Positions 26,872 through 35,816 of a stretch of 64,000 nucleotides of DNA are shown here, one piece after another. The stretch is from Flagellimonas aequoris (GTDB lineage: Bacteria; Bacteroidota; Bacteroidia; Flavobacteriales; Flavobacteriaceae), in NCBI RefSeq assembly GCF_003584165.1, contig NZ_QXFJ01000017.1:1-64000 (forward strand), read 5' to 3'. The notes under the pieces were generated by a model. That model was given only the letters and a program-made list of their open reading frames with translations, had not been told where the DNA came from and made no database searches. How positions within the stretch are numbered: the stretch's first letter is position 1; each line of letters starts with the position of its first letter. Both the position numbers and the translations under genes were made by a program.

Positions 26872-29568
26872 TTATTCAAATTTTATGGTCTCAATGGCAT
26901 TGTGCCCCATTTTCAAGTACATCATCGCATCACCAACCTTCAGTTCGTTTTTGGGTTCCTCAATCAATGTAGTCTGCCAAGCCTTTTCAACTGGTTTAAA
27001 AACCGATATCCTTGCTTCTGTGCCAATACCATCGGCCTCAAAAATTCTTATGACACTTTCATTATCATTTTCGGCTTTCTTCACGGTACTGATGACTATA
27101 TTATCACTCCCGGTGCTGAAAAAACTCAATCTTTCTGGCAATCCGCCATCTTTATAGGAAGAAGGACCTACCACGGTAAGGATTTTTTCATTGTGCTGGT
27201 TACCAAACTGACGCCCTTCTTGCCAGCCAGGTGTATGGGAAGTAAGACTGAATGAAAAATTATGATCCCCTGTCTGGTGGTAATCATTGCCTTCATGATG
27301 GCAACTTTTCCTCGAAGCCAATAAAATGGGCTGCAAAACAACTTTGGTGTTCAAGGAATCCGTTGGATCGCCCCAATCCGCTGAGGCTACTGTTGATGCA
27401 AGGGTGACCCCATACCCGGAGTCACTTGCCGAAATCCAATTTCCAATGGCCCTTGGATGAATTTTACTTACCTCCCCTTTATAAAATTCACCTCCTGTCC
27501 CCTTTAGCTCATCCTGTCCAACAGTGACTGCCCCAAAAGGCACTTCGTAGGTAACCTTTCCGTTATCCATTTTTAGGGGAAAAGCTATCCGAAATTCCCG
27601 GAACATGGTCCCGTTCCAATTCAAAAGGTCTACATCAAAGTCTATTTTCTTTATGTTATGGTAAAGTTTGATGCTCATTTCCACAACGGCATCCTTCATG
27701 GGTTGTCTCATGACCACACTGGTATACACTGGTCCAATTTCCTGGATTTTCCAATTGGTTTTGGAAGTACCCAATTGATCAAAATAATCTGTGTTTGCCT
27801 GTTGAACCTCGGAAAACTCGCCTGCTCCGTTCCCATCAGAGCTCAATTCAAAAATTTCACCAGCTTTAAATTTCCCAGACTCGATCAAATCCCTGTTCAA
27901 TTCCTTATCATGTATTTGGGTAAGCCCCCCATTGCCGAACTCCAATCTGTAAAATTTGTTCTCCAAAGTTTCATTAAAACCGTTACCGGACAATTGGGGA
28001 TTGGGCAAGGCCTTTTTCAAGTAATATGTGGAATAACCCACCGAGGGTACGTCATTGGCAATAAAATGGACCATTACAGCCTTTATGGAGCCATCGGAAT
28101 AATGCTCCAAGTTGGACAGCTGTACTGGAATTGGATTGTTATCCAAATCAGACAATTCAATTCCTGTGGTTTCCCCTTCATCAAATTTTATTGAAAAATC
28201 CACCCTGTCAGTACGGTCCCAACTCAAACTATTAAAGACCACTATCGGAATTCCCTTGGTTGTTTCAAAACCAATTTTCCCGGCTATATCCTTAATGGAG
28301 GATCGCACAATTTGTTCTGCCTCTGATTTTGCGAAAAGGAATTTTTGCAAAAAAACATTATCGGTGACATCTCCCCCTTTACCTCCCCATCCGTGGTCCG
28401 GGTATATTTTTGATTCCCATGCATTCTGCAGCTTTCGCTCAGGGTATTTTTTGAACGATCCCTCGATCATGGCATTTGCCGTGGCAAACTTCTCTGCCTG
28501 GGTCATCAATATATCGCCTTCCCTACTGGCCTTTAATGCCTTTTGATGGGATGCCCCATGAATATATACCCACATATTTGGCCGTTCCCCTTTGATGGTC
28601 TTTTGTGGAACGGTTGTTTTTTCAACTTTTGCAAAAAACTCGTCGGCCGTGGAGTATACAATCTTGGGCAACTTGACCTTCAACTTCTTTCTGCCCTCAG
28701 ATTCGATATATCCAATCCCGTTCCACCTACCAATGAAAGGTTCCAGGTTCTCCACGGGTTTTTGATTCCAGATGAACTCATAATTGAGCATGACCGGCAT
28801 TACGGGATGGTCCTGGGATTTATTGTTGTAGACCTTATACCAATCCACGGCATCTTTGGCCATCTTTTTAATCCCTTCAGGTTCCTCCATTCCCAAAAGG
28901 TTATAAAAATCCATATAGTGGTTGCCTGGACTGTAGCATGTTACCTTAGTTCCATCAGGGGATTCCCAATTGAACAGGCCCTTAATATGGCGACTGAACA
29001 CAAAATGATCGATTCCTGCTTTGCTTGCCAATTGCGGCATTTGCATGGTCCTTCCTGGTACATCAACATTATAATAGGTTTTGGCTTGATATCCGTTCAG
29101 GCTGTCTTCCATCCATTTTTTTCCGAAGTAGAACTGTCTGGAAAGGGATTCCCCAGAATACATACCTTCATAAGTCTGTACGTAGGCTCCCCCGATACCT
29201 ATTCGTCCTTGATCAATAAAGTTCACGATATTTTCCCTTTCTTCCGGGTGACGATGTAGGTATTCCATCACTATGGAGGATTGCTCTATATCCATCTTGA
29301 AATCAGTTGTGGATTTCAGTTTTTCCAAATAGGGTGTCAACCATTTTTCATCCCTGTCAATCTTGCATATCTCCGGTTCATCCAACCAAGCAATGTCTTC
29401 ATGTGTGGTTACGAACAACAGGATATTTCCTTTGGAAAGTTTGGATTCCGATAGGGATTTGAGCAAATCATAGGTCTCCCCATCACACTTCAACGTTTCT
29501 TGGGCATCTATTGAATTGATTCCTATAAAACAGTATACTAGCGCTAAAAGACTTATCGTTTTTTTCAT
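26872..29568 (-). CDS. GH38-family alpha-mannosidase-like protein (copy 1), periplasmic
   Basis: Start chosen at 29568 (MKKTISLLAL), giving about 898 residues and a Sec signal ending IDAQ. The N-terminal GH38 domain has the zinc-binding HEDIAW (His56, Asp58), a candidate nucleophile in YYNVDVPGRTMQMP, and further conserved IGGAYVQTYEGMYSGESLSRQFYFG. The C-terminal beta-rich half holds CHHEGNDYHQTGDHNF. These motifs match GH38 topology, but HxDIAW and NxDVPGR differ from the HxHxDPGW and FGHS blocks of characterised mannosidases. It probably cleaves alpha-mannosides exolytically. A bulged hairpin separates it from uxuA, and the GH76-like gene follows after 20 bp. Confidence 0.82.
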   Translation of the reverse strand: MKKTISLLALVYCFIGINSIDAQETLKCDGETYDLLKSLSESKLSKGNILLFVTTHEDIAWLDEPEICKIDRDEKWLTPYLEKLKSTTDFKMDIEQSSIVMEYLHRHPEERENIVNFIDQGRIGIGGAYVQTYEGMYSGESLSRQFYFGKKWMEDSLNGYQAKTYYNVDVPGRTMQMPQLASKAGIDHFVFSRHIKGLFNWESPDGTKVTCYSPGNHYMDFYNLLGMEEPEGIKKMAKDAVDWYKVYNNKSQDHPVMPVMLNYEFIWNQKPVENLEPFIGRWNGIGYIESEGRKKLKVKLPKIVYSTADEFFAKVEKTTVPQKTIKGERPNMWVYIHGASHQKALKASREGDILMTQAEKFATANAMIEGSFKKYPERKLQNAWESKIYPDHGWGGKGGDVTDNVFLQKFLFAKSEAEQIVRSSIKDIAGKIGFETTKGIPIVVFNSLSWDRTDRVDFSIKFDEGETTGIELSDLDNNPIPVQLSNLEHYSDGSIKAVMVHFIANDVPSVGYSTYYLKKALPNPQLSGNGFNETLENKFYRLEFGNGGLTQIHDKELNRDLIESGKFKAGEIFELSSDGNGAGEFSEVQQANTDYFDQLGTSKTNWKIQEIGPVYTSVVMRQPMKDAVVEMSIKLYHNIKKIDFDVDLLNWNGTMFREFRIAFPLKMDNGKVTYEVPFGAVTVGQDELKGTGGEFYKGEVSKIHPRAIGNWISASDSGYGVTLASTVASADWGDPTDSLNTKVVLQPILLASRKSCHHEGNDYHQTGDHNFSFSLTSHTPGWQEGRQFGNQHNEKILTVVGPSSYKDGGLPERLSFFSTGSDNIVISTVKKAENDNESVIRIFEADGIGTEARISVFKPVEKAWQTTLIEEPKNELKVGDAMMYLKMGHNAIETIKFE

Positions 29569-29618
29569 AGTTTGTTTGTTAATATTCACTTAGGTTAACC
29601 TCATCATGATTTACTGAT

Positions 29619-29669
29619 CTTTTTGAATGGAGTGCACCTCCATGTTAGATGCACTCCAGGATTCAAAAA
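29619..29669. other. Bulged inverted repeat between uxuA and GH38 copy 1
   Basis: Inner arms GGAGTGCA (29629-29636) and TGCACTCC (29650-29657) pair perfectly; outer arms TTTTTGAAT and ATTCAAAAA pair with a small bulge. There is no T-run following on the minus strand, so it is not a classic terminator. It may be an mRNA processing or stabilising hairpin that sets differential expression of uxuA and the GH38/GH76/kdgK/kdgA genes. No LacI-type palindrome is present here. Confidence 0.6.
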
Positions 29670-29717
29670 GGCTAATTCAACCAACCGCTATAAGTAGCGT
29701 TCTTTGATTTTTTGGCA

Positions 29718-30782
29718 TTAGTTCCCTACCAATTTTATGGCAGCCTTCATAAAACCCATGGCGTATGCCATACCGGCATGCCATGGTGCACCACAACTCA
29801 TTTGCGGGGTATGATCTGGAATAAGGACCCCTTCAAAATTATTCTTCTTCAAAATCTCAAGTATTCTGAACATATCTATGTCCCCTTCATCCACAAAAAC
29901 TTCTTTATAATGGGGGACTTTTCCTTTGACATTTCGAAAATGTATGTAGGAAACCTTACCCTGTTTGGTATATCTGTCCGTTGCTTCATAGACATCTCCT
30001 TCCGACATTTCTGCAATGGAACCCAGACAGAACTCCAAATTATTATTGGGACTTGGTCTCAGATCTATCAAACGTTGGTACATATCGGGTTGATAGACCA
30101 AACGAGGAGTATCTCGGACATAGGGCATAGTTGGGTCATCGGGATGAGCGGCCAATTTGACTCCTGCCTCCTCGGCCACCGGAACCAGTGCATCCAAAAA
30201 GTATTGCACCCTACTCCATAATTCGTCATGGGAAATCCTTGGAAGGGTTCCTTCAACGGCATTTTCATCATAAACCATGTTCCAGACCATTCCATTGGGA
30301 ATGGGGTTCCAATCTACCTTACCCTCCATGCCAACAGATACTGCTTCTCCCCTGGCGTAGGCCCCAACAGTTCTTGAGGACACCCCCGCAAGTGAAAAAT
30401 TATATCCAAAAACAGGAATTCCCGCTTTGCCGACATTTCGGATGAGCTGCTTCAAATTTTCAAGTTGTTCATCCCTCTTGGGACCTCCCAAAAGGACATC
30501 ATACCAATGGGCCGGATCAAAGTTTTCAATGGCTTCCAATTCCAATCCATTGGCATTGATTTCATCTTTGATGGATCTCAACTCTTCATAGCTCCATATT
30601 TTATCCTTACGACCGGCCTTGCCCCATCCTGTGCTTCCACCAATAGGCTGGTCCGCATGCTTGTCATTGTGCCCAAAATAGTCTACCATGTGTATGACCA
30701 AATGGGTGGCCCCGCACTGTTTTGCAAACTTATAATGTTCTTGGTCTAGCATGTGCCGGTACAGTCCAAAACCTAATTTCAT
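29718..30782 (-). CDS. uxuA: Mannonate dehydratase family protein (UxuA)
   Basis: The 354-residue protein is a TIM-barrel of the xylose-isomerase-like UxuA family, which dehydrates D-mannonate to 2-keto-3-deoxygluconate with Mn/Fe. Typical blocks are CGATHLVIHMVDYFG, AAHPDDPTMP, NLEFCLGSIAEMSEG, YIHFRNVKGKVPHYKEVFVDEGDIDM and the C-terminal GMAYAMGFMKA. The start codon overlaps the stop of the CoA-transferase gene (ATGA), implying translational coupling. With kdgK and kdgA in the same array it forms a complete mannonate-to-pyruvate route. UxuA homologues can act on related sugar acids, so the exact substrate is open. Confidence 0.88.
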   Translation of the reverse strand: MKLGFGLYRHMLDQEHYKFAKQCGATHLVIHMVDYFGHNDKHADQPIGGSTGWGKAGRKDKIWSYEELRSIKDEINANGLELEAIENFDPAHWYDVLLGGPKRDEQLENLKQLIRNVGKAGIPVFGYNFSLAGVSSRTVGAYARGEAVSVGMEGKVDWNPIPNGMVWNMVYDENAVEGTLPRISHDELWSRVQYFLDALVPVAEEAGVKLAAHPDDPTMPYVRDTPRLVYQPDMYQRLIDLRPSPNNNLEFCLGSIAEMSEGDVYEATDRYTKQGKVSYIHFRNVKGKVPHYKEVFVDEGDIDMFRILEILKKNNFEGVLIPDHTPQMSCGAPWHAGMAYAMGFMKAAIKLVGN

Positions 30783-31969
30783 TTTGTCTTGATTTTTGTT
30801 TCGTTATGGTTGATTTCTCCGCAAAATGTTACGATGATTTCTTCACGGTGTTCGTTCAGTAGTGGTGCAGGTCTATAAATACTCTGTGGGGTATCACTGA
30901 ACTCCACAGGAAACCCGGTTGTTCCAATATTCCCGATAGTAGGGTGTTCATAGGACATGATCATGTGGTTATGAAGCACCTGAGGGTCGCAAACCATCTC
31001 TTCCAAGGTATTCACCTGTGAACACCAAATATCCTCTTTTAATAGGTCATCGAGCCATTCCTTGGTGGTCCTTGTCACAAAAACGGTCTCAAAATCCTTT
31101 CTAATTTCATCCCTGTCACTCATGATATTGTTGGATTCATATTCCGGAGACTTATATTTATCCAACCCTACCAAATCTGCCAATTTTCGTACCGAGTTCA
31201 TGCCTATCGCCAAATAACCGTCTTTGGTTGGATACAATCCGTATGGTGCTCCAAGCCATGGGTTCGGTATTCCTCTTTCACTGCGTTCGGGCCTCTCTTT
31301 TTGGTAAAGAAATGCAGTGATTTCTTGTATATGAAACCCTATGATAGAGCTCAACAAATTGGTTTCTATCTTCTGTCCCTTTCCCGATTTCTCCCTTGCG
31401 TAGATTGCTGCCAAAATGGACTGGACCAAGAACAAGCTTGTTAACAAATCTGCCTGACCAACTGCCGTAACCATGGGAATATCGTTCTTCTTGCCATTCA
31501 AGGAAGCAGTTCCACTTACCGCTTGGGCCAACAAATCCTGTCCCGGGCGTTTGGTGTATGGGCCCGATGAGCCATATCCTGAACTGGAACAATATATCAA
31601 CCCAGGGTTCAGTTCCTTCATCGCCTCATAGCCAAGACCAAGCCGCTCCATCACCCCTGGCCTAAAATTCTCCACAAGGATGTCCGCTTTACGGATAATA
31701 TTCCTTGCAATCTCATGGTCGGCACTATCCTTTAGATTCAAGGCGATACTCTTCTTGTTCCTGTTGAAACTTACAAAGGATATACTTTCCCCTTTGGGAT
31801 ATAGGTTTCCATATGAGAAATGCCTCATCCAATCTCCTTTTAAGGGCTCAATCTTGATGATTTCCGCCCCCATATCCCCTAGCATTTGGGTAGCCCACGG
31901 ACCTTGGGCCAATTGCGAAAAATCGGCAACTATCAGATCTTTCAAGGCCCCTTTATTTGTTTTATCCAT
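30779..31969 (-). CDS. Family III (CaiB/BaiF) CoA-transferase
   Basis: The 396-residue protein has the class III CoA-transferase fold: opening LIVADFSQLAQGPWATQMLGD, IIKIEPLKGD, NRNKKSIALNL, ENFRPGVMERLG and GYGSSGPYTKRPGQD, whose Asp145 corresponds to the catalytic aspartate. Such enzymes move CoA onto carboxylic acids such as carnitine, formate or hydroxy acids. A LacI-type palindrome lies 11 bp upstream of its start, so transcription may restart here. A CoA-transferase in a sugar-utilization array is unusual and suggests that part of the glycan, or an acid made from it, is activated as a CoA thioester for the nearby crotonase. Acid unknown. Confidence 0.9.
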   Translation of the reverse strand: MDKTNKGALKDLIVADFSQLAQGPWATQMLGDMGAEIIKIEPLKGDWMRHFSYGNLYPKGESISFVSFNRNKKSIALNLKDSADHEIARNIIRKADILVENFRPGVMERLGLGYEAMKELNPGLIYCSSSGYGSSGPYTKRPGQDLLAQAVSGTASLNGKKNDIPMVTAVGQADLLTSLFLVQSILAAIYAREKSGKGQKIETNLLSSIIGFHIQEITAFLYQKERPERSERGIPNPWLGAPYGLYPTKDGYLAIGMNSVRKLADLVGLDKYKSPEYESNNIMSDRDEIRKDFETVFVTRTTKEWLDDLLKEDIWCSQVNTLEEMVCDPQVLHNHMIMSYEHPTIGNIGTTGFPVEFSDTPQSIYRPAPLLNEHREEIIVTFCGEINHNETKIKTK

Positions 31970-31980
31970 ATAAATTTTAT

Positions 31981-31996
31981 ACTAAAACGGTTTAGT
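31981..31996. promoter_or_regulatory. LacI-type operator (copy 4), upstream of CoA-transferase
   Basis: ACTAAAACGGTTTAGT differs from the perfect palindrome at 46763-46782 by one base and has the central CG typical of LacI-family sites. It lies in the 34-bp gap between the lactonase stop and the CoA-transferase start, so it would control an internal promoter or act as a roadblock. Confidence 0.75.
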
Positions 31997-32003
31997 TTTT
32001 TAC

Positions 32004-33053
32004 TCAATTTAGAAATGCCACACAAACTGGCGATAAAATTTCCTTGGTCCTGAATTTCTCGGACAACATTCCATTCCCATTGATGTTATACACCACGATA
32101 TCGTGTGAGTTTTGGTGGCATGCCAACAACCAGTTGCCATCTGGGGTTATGTTAAATTCACGCAGTTCCTCACCTCCAGTGTGTTCATATCCTACCAGCT
32201 CCAATTTTTCTTTTGCGATGGAAAAAACCGTAATCGTCTCTGATCCCCTATTGGCGGCATATAAAAATTGACCATTGGGGTGGATACGAATCGCTGAAGC
32301 ACTTGGCTTTCCCATATAATTCTTAGGAAGAAAGGGATAAACATCAATCTCCCTATAGGATTCTCCATACATTCCAAGGACAGAAATTTTCCCTTTCAAT
32401 TCATTGATGACATAGGCACGGCCTCCCTCCGAATCGAAGACCAGATGGCGGGGCCCACTACCTTTGCTTACCGGACAGTCTCCCATGGCGTTTGGACTTA
32501 ACTTTGCTCCATCATACCTATATGCCTTGATGGTGTCAATACCCAAATCGCAAACATAAATGTCCTTTCCATTTGGATGGACCTCAATCTGATGTGTATG
32601 AGGCCCTTCTTGACGATCTTTGTCCATCCCAATTCCCTGATGTTGGTATTCTGCAATGGCAACCCCCAATTTTCCATCGGCACACAACGGATATTGAATG
32701 ATATTGCCAGTGGCGTAGCAGGCCACAAAAACACTTTTGGAATCTACAGCAACATGACAGGGATAACCTCCAGAAATAGGCTGCCCGTTCAAAAAATCAA
32801 GTGAAAAATCAGAATTGATCTTATAGGCCCCAATCCTGGGGAACTCGGTCTCATCCAACTCTGTGGGACAGTATAAAAACCTGTTATCATTGCTAATGGC
32901 CAAATAACTTGGGTTACGTTCCTTTTTGGAGTGTATATGTTTTAATTCACCTGTTTTGGTATTCAGAGAGACCGTATAAATCCCTTGGCCCACTCCCCCA
33001 AAACCCGGTATGGGGTATTCCGTATAGCTGCCGATAAAGAATGTCATCCACAT
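32004..33053 (-). CDS. Seven-bladed propeller lactonase (6-phosphogluconolactonase/YbhE-like)
   Basis: The 349-residue cytoplasmic protein has the lactonase/YbhE fold: FFIGSYTEYP, GIYTVSLNTKTGEL, NPSYLAISNDNRFLY, GPHTHQIEVHPNGKDIYVCDLG, GSGPRHLVFDSEGGRAYVINE and ASAIRIHPNGQFLYAANRG. The pattern of His, Glu and Arg on these blades matches lactonases that open sugar-lactone rings. It has no signal peptide. Placed between a crotonase (3-bp gap) and, beyond an operator, CoA-transferase and uxuA, it fits hydrolysis of an aldonolactone made by the SDR, giving the aldonate for UxuA. The substrate is inference. Confidence 0.85.
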   Translation of the reverse strand: MWMTFFIGSYTEYPIPGFGGVGQGIYTVSLNTKTGELKHIHSKKERNPSYLAISNDNRFLYCPTELDETEFPRIGAYKINSDFSLDFLNGQPISGGYPCHVAVDSKSVFVACYATGNIIQYPLCADGKLGVAIAEYQHQGIGMDKDRQEGPHTHQIEVHPNGKDIYVCDLGIDTIKAYRYDGAKLSPNAMGDCPVSKGSGPRHLVFDSEGGRAYVINELKGKISVLGMYGESYREIDVYPFLPKNYMGKPSASAIRIHPNGQFLYAANRGSETITVFSIAKEKLELVGYEHTGGEELREFNITPDGNWLLACHQNSHDIVVYNINGNGMLSEKFRTKEILSPVCVAFLN

Positions 33054-33056
33054 ATC

Positions 33057-33842
33057 CTACCTTTTATGCATAAAGTCATGAATGGCCTTTTGGGCCTCCT
33101 TACTATAAAATAGTGCCGTTACAACCTTTCCTTCCTCTTCAATCTTTTGATCAAACGGAATGGAAGTAACACTCAAATTTGCCAAACGCTTCAACTGTCC
33201 AATAGCCCTTGATGGCCTTCTGCTCAGTTTTTGTGCAAAACCAGTAACCCCTTGATCAAATTCTTCTTCCTGAAACACTTGATTGACAATTCCCCAACCC
33301 AATAATGTTTCCGCCGAATACTGTCCACCTGTAAAAAGCATTTCCTTTGTTCTGTTGATTCCTATCTTCTGAATCAAACGTTGGGTTCCTCCACCTCCGG
33401 GCACCAAGCTCAAAAACACCTCGGGCAGACCCATTTTGGCCACCTTGGAGGCCACAATCATATCACATGCCAAAGCGATTTCAAATCCCCCTCCCAATGC
33501 AAAGCCATTTACAGCGGCAATCCAAGGTTTTTGGGCTTTTTCTATACTTTCATATAATCTTACCCCTTGCTTTTGGAAGGCTTCAAACTCTTCCGGGGTC
33601 TGACCGGCATATTCCTTTATATCGGCTCCGGCCATAAAAGCCCTGCCTTCGCCCGTAATCACGGCAACTATAATTTTATCGTTCGCATTGATCTCTTCGA
33701 TTCCAGAAATGATTTCATCCATCATTTCCCTGTTCATCGCATTCAGTTGATTGGGTCGATTGAAACGAAGTGTTGCCACACCTTCATGGATTTCTATTTT
33801 AATATTTTTATACCCTCCGTCCATATTATACTGTTGACTCAT
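33057..33842 (-). CDS. Enoyl-CoA hydratase/isomerase (crotonase) family protein
   Basis: The 261-residue protein is a crotonase with both hydratase glutamates: Glu121 in GFALGGGFEIALACD and Glu141 in GLPEVFLSLVPGGGGTQRL. The oxyanion-hole segment AFMAGADIKEYAG is also intact. It should therefore hydrate a 2-enoyl-CoA or perform a related reaction rather than be a degenerate paralogue. Its start overlaps the stop of the upstream solute-binding-protein gene by 17 bp, so the two are translationally linked. Together with the CoA-transferase two genes downstream it forms a CoA-dependent branch whose substrate is unknown. Confidence 0.9.
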   Translation of the reverse strand: MSQQYNMDGGYKNIKIEIHEGVATLRFNRPNQLNAMNREMMDEIISGIEEINANDKIIVAVITGEGRAFMAGADIKEYAGQTPEEFEAFQKQGVRLYESIEKAQKPWIAAVNGFALGGGFEIALACDMIVASKVAKMGLPEVFLSLVPGGGGTQRLIQKIGINRTKEMLFTGGQYSAETLLGWGIVNQVFQEEEFDQGVTGFAQKLSRRPSRAIGQLKRLANLSVTSIPFDQKIEEEGKVVTALFYSKEAQKAIHDFMHKR

Positions 33843-34977
33843 ACAATTGATTCAAGTCCTTCATTATTTTGCTCGATTCAACATCACTTATCAGTCCCAA
33901 ATGCAATAGATCTGCACCTTGTTCCTGAAATCGGTTCCAGCCGGGATGTTGAGGACGCACATACACATTCTCCATCGTCTGAAGGGTATTTTTGAAAAAA
34001 TCAAGGCTTCTATTGTTGTTATCCTCATCTTGCCAAGCAATTAGGTTACCAGGCTGTCCCCCGTTTTTAGCATAAATGCCCTTTTGAACATTGCCCATTG
34101 CAGTATAGACCACATAGGAAACAGCTTCATCAGGATGTTCACATTTGTTGGAAACCGCAAGTCCTACTCCACCAAGAATAGTGGAAACGCCGTTCTTTGC
34201 TCCGGTGGGACTATTATGAAAACTCACGGTTTTTCTTGCGAACCCGGTTTGGGAGTAGTTGACATAACCAAACAAAAAAGGAGAATATAGGATTTCATCC
34301 CCCGATGCCATTGCGTCCAAAATTTGGATAGGGTTCCAGTTCAGTGAATCCGGATGAAGATGTTCTAAATGTTGTTTTATTTCATTGAGCACCGAACTCC
34401 CTGCTTTTTCATTAATCGTATAATCTTTGATAAAGTCCCTTCCCATGTCCTGCGCACAGAGGGTCAAAAAGGTACACCATAAGTCGGTAGGACATAAGGG
34501 CCATGCAATGCTTTGTCTATCGGGAACTTTCTTATAGAGCCTGAATAGGTCCGCCCTTGTCATGGGCAATCCTATTTTAAGTTCCTTGACCAGGTCATCC
34601 CTGGATGCGGCAACCAATGCCGCAGCATCGATGGGCAATGCATATAAATGGCCCATATATCGGTACGAGTTGAAACTTGGACCAATGGATTGCTGTTCCA
34701 GTATCTGTAGTATTTTTTCAGATATCTTTTTCTCCAGGGGTAAAAGCAACTTGTTAGCATGGGCCTGGCCCATATAAGGGTGATCTACAGTTATTAGATC
34801 ATACGTTTCCATCAGGTCTTCAATAGGTGTATCCCCAAATTCCTTCAAGGACCGTACATCCCATTGAATGGAAATTTCTTGGTTCTGTTCTGAAAATGCC
34901 TTAGAAGTTGCTCTTAATGGCTGATAACCTCTGGGGTGGTCCCAAGCAATTCCTTTTAATATAATTTTATTTGACAT
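33826..34977 (-). CDS. Family 1-like solute-binding protein without signal peptide
   Basis: Start set at the ATG at 34977 (MSNKIILKGIAWDHPRG), giving about 383 residues; a GTG nine bases upstream adds nothing signal-like. The fold is that of ABC sugar-binding proteins: YDLITVDHPYMG, LPIDAAALVAASRDDL, LLGGVGLAVSNKCEHPDEAV-type hinge segment, and a C-terminal QGADLLHLGLISDVESS. There is no Sec, Tat or lipoprotein signal and no ABC permease or ATPase anywhere in the window. It overlaps the crotonase start by 17 bp. It may be a cytoplasmic sugar or sugar-acid binding or chaperoning protein, or an enzyme evolved from a binding protein. Function not known. Confidence 0.8.
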   Translation of the reverse strand: MSNKIILKGIAWDHPRGYQPLRATSKAFSEQNQEISIQWDVRSLKEFGDTPIEDLMETYDLITVDHPYMGQAHANKLLLPLEKKISEKILQILEQQSIGPSFNSYRYMGHLYALPIDAAALVAASRDDLVKELKIGLPMTRADLFRLYKKVPDRQSIAWPLCPTDLWCTFLTLCAQDMGRDFIKDYTINEKAGSSVLNEIKQHLEHLHPDSLNWNPIQILDAMASGDEILYSPFLFGYVNYSQTGFARKTVSFHNSPTGAKNGVSTILGGVGLAVSNKCEHPDEAVSYVVYTAMGNVQKGIYAKNGGQPGNLIAWQDEDNNNRSLDFFKNTLQTMENVYVRPQHPGWNRFQEQGADLLHLGLISDVESSKIMKDLNQLYESTV

Positions 34978-34989
34978 GACGAACACAGC

Positions 34990-35790
34990 CTAGTTATTTT
35001 CTTTTTTAGGTCTTGGATCATATTGGATCGTGTGGTTCATATAGGAACCGTCAATATAAATGTCCGCACCATTGATATATGCCGCCAGATCACTTGCCAA
35101 AAAGGCAACCGTTGGAGCAACATCGGCTATTTTCCCTATCCGTCCCTGAGGAATCCATTCCTCAAACCTATGTTTCCCGAACTTGGCGATTTCCTCCCGG
35201 TTCATTTCCGTTTCGATTGCTCCGGGCGCAACGGAAACCACCCTTATATTTTTATCCGCCAATTCAAGTGAAAGACATTTGGACAACATCTTTAACCCTG
35301 CTTTTGCTGAACAATAGTGCACCAAACCCTTTCTAGGAACCACATCATGTATTGAGGTTATATTGATGATCACGCCCTTTGCCTTGATCAACATTCGATG
35401 TGCAGCTTGCTGAGAGCAAAGGAAGGGGCCTTTCAAGTTTGTATCAACAACCCTGTCCCATTCGTTTGGATCGAGATCTAGGACATGGGAAATACTCTCT
35501 GTTCCTGCATTATTGACCAAAATATCCAACGCACCTATTTCATGGTCCATTTGATCGAAAAGATCCTTGACCTCCTGGGCATTCGAAATATCAGCTTTGT
35601 ATATGCCTGCCTGAACACCATATTTTTCCTGGATTTCTTTCTTCAATTCAATTGCCTCATTTTCCCTATTGAAATAATTAATGAATATATCCGCACCACA
35701 TTTGGCCAACTCACGACATATTCCTGCGCCAATACCCCTACTCCCACCTGTCACCAAAGCTTTCTTTCCTGTTAAATCTATTTTTTGCAT
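34990..35790 (-). CDS. Short-chain dehydrogenase/reductase, putative sugar dehydrogenase
   Basis: The 266-residue classical SDR has the cofactor loop TGGSRGIG (14-21), NNAG (about 93-96), Ser146 and the YxxxK pair Tyr159/Lys163, and the usual C-terminal GADIYIDGSYMN. It is NAD(P)-dependent; the family includes glucose 1-dehydrogenases and 3-oxoacyl reductases. In this array it is the best candidate to oxidise an imported hexose at C1 to a lactone, which the propeller lactonase could open. An alternative is oxidation of a hydroxyacyl-CoA made by the crotonase. It lies 26 bp after a cupin gene and 12 bp before the solute-binding protein. Confidence 0.9.
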   Translation of the reverse strand: MQKIDLTGKKALVTGGSRGIGAGICRELAKCGADIFINYFNRENEAIELKKEIQEKYGVQAGIYKADISNAQEVKDLFDQMDHEIGALDILVNNAGTESISHVLDLDPNEWDRVVDTNLKGPFLCSQQAAHRMLIKAKGVIINITSIHDVVPRKGLVHYCSAKAGLKMLSKCLSLELADKNIRVVSVAPGAIETEMNREEIAKFGKHRFEEWIPQGRIGKIADVAPTVAFLASDLAAYINGADIYIDGSYMNHTIQYDPRPKKENN

Positions 35791-35816
35791 CTTTCTTGTT
35801 GGATTGTTTCGACCCT

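Noticed and set aside
29590-29606. AGGTTAACCT palindrome before GH38 copy 1
   Set aside because: It is a 10-bp palindrome with a different core (TTAA) and does not match the operator consensus.
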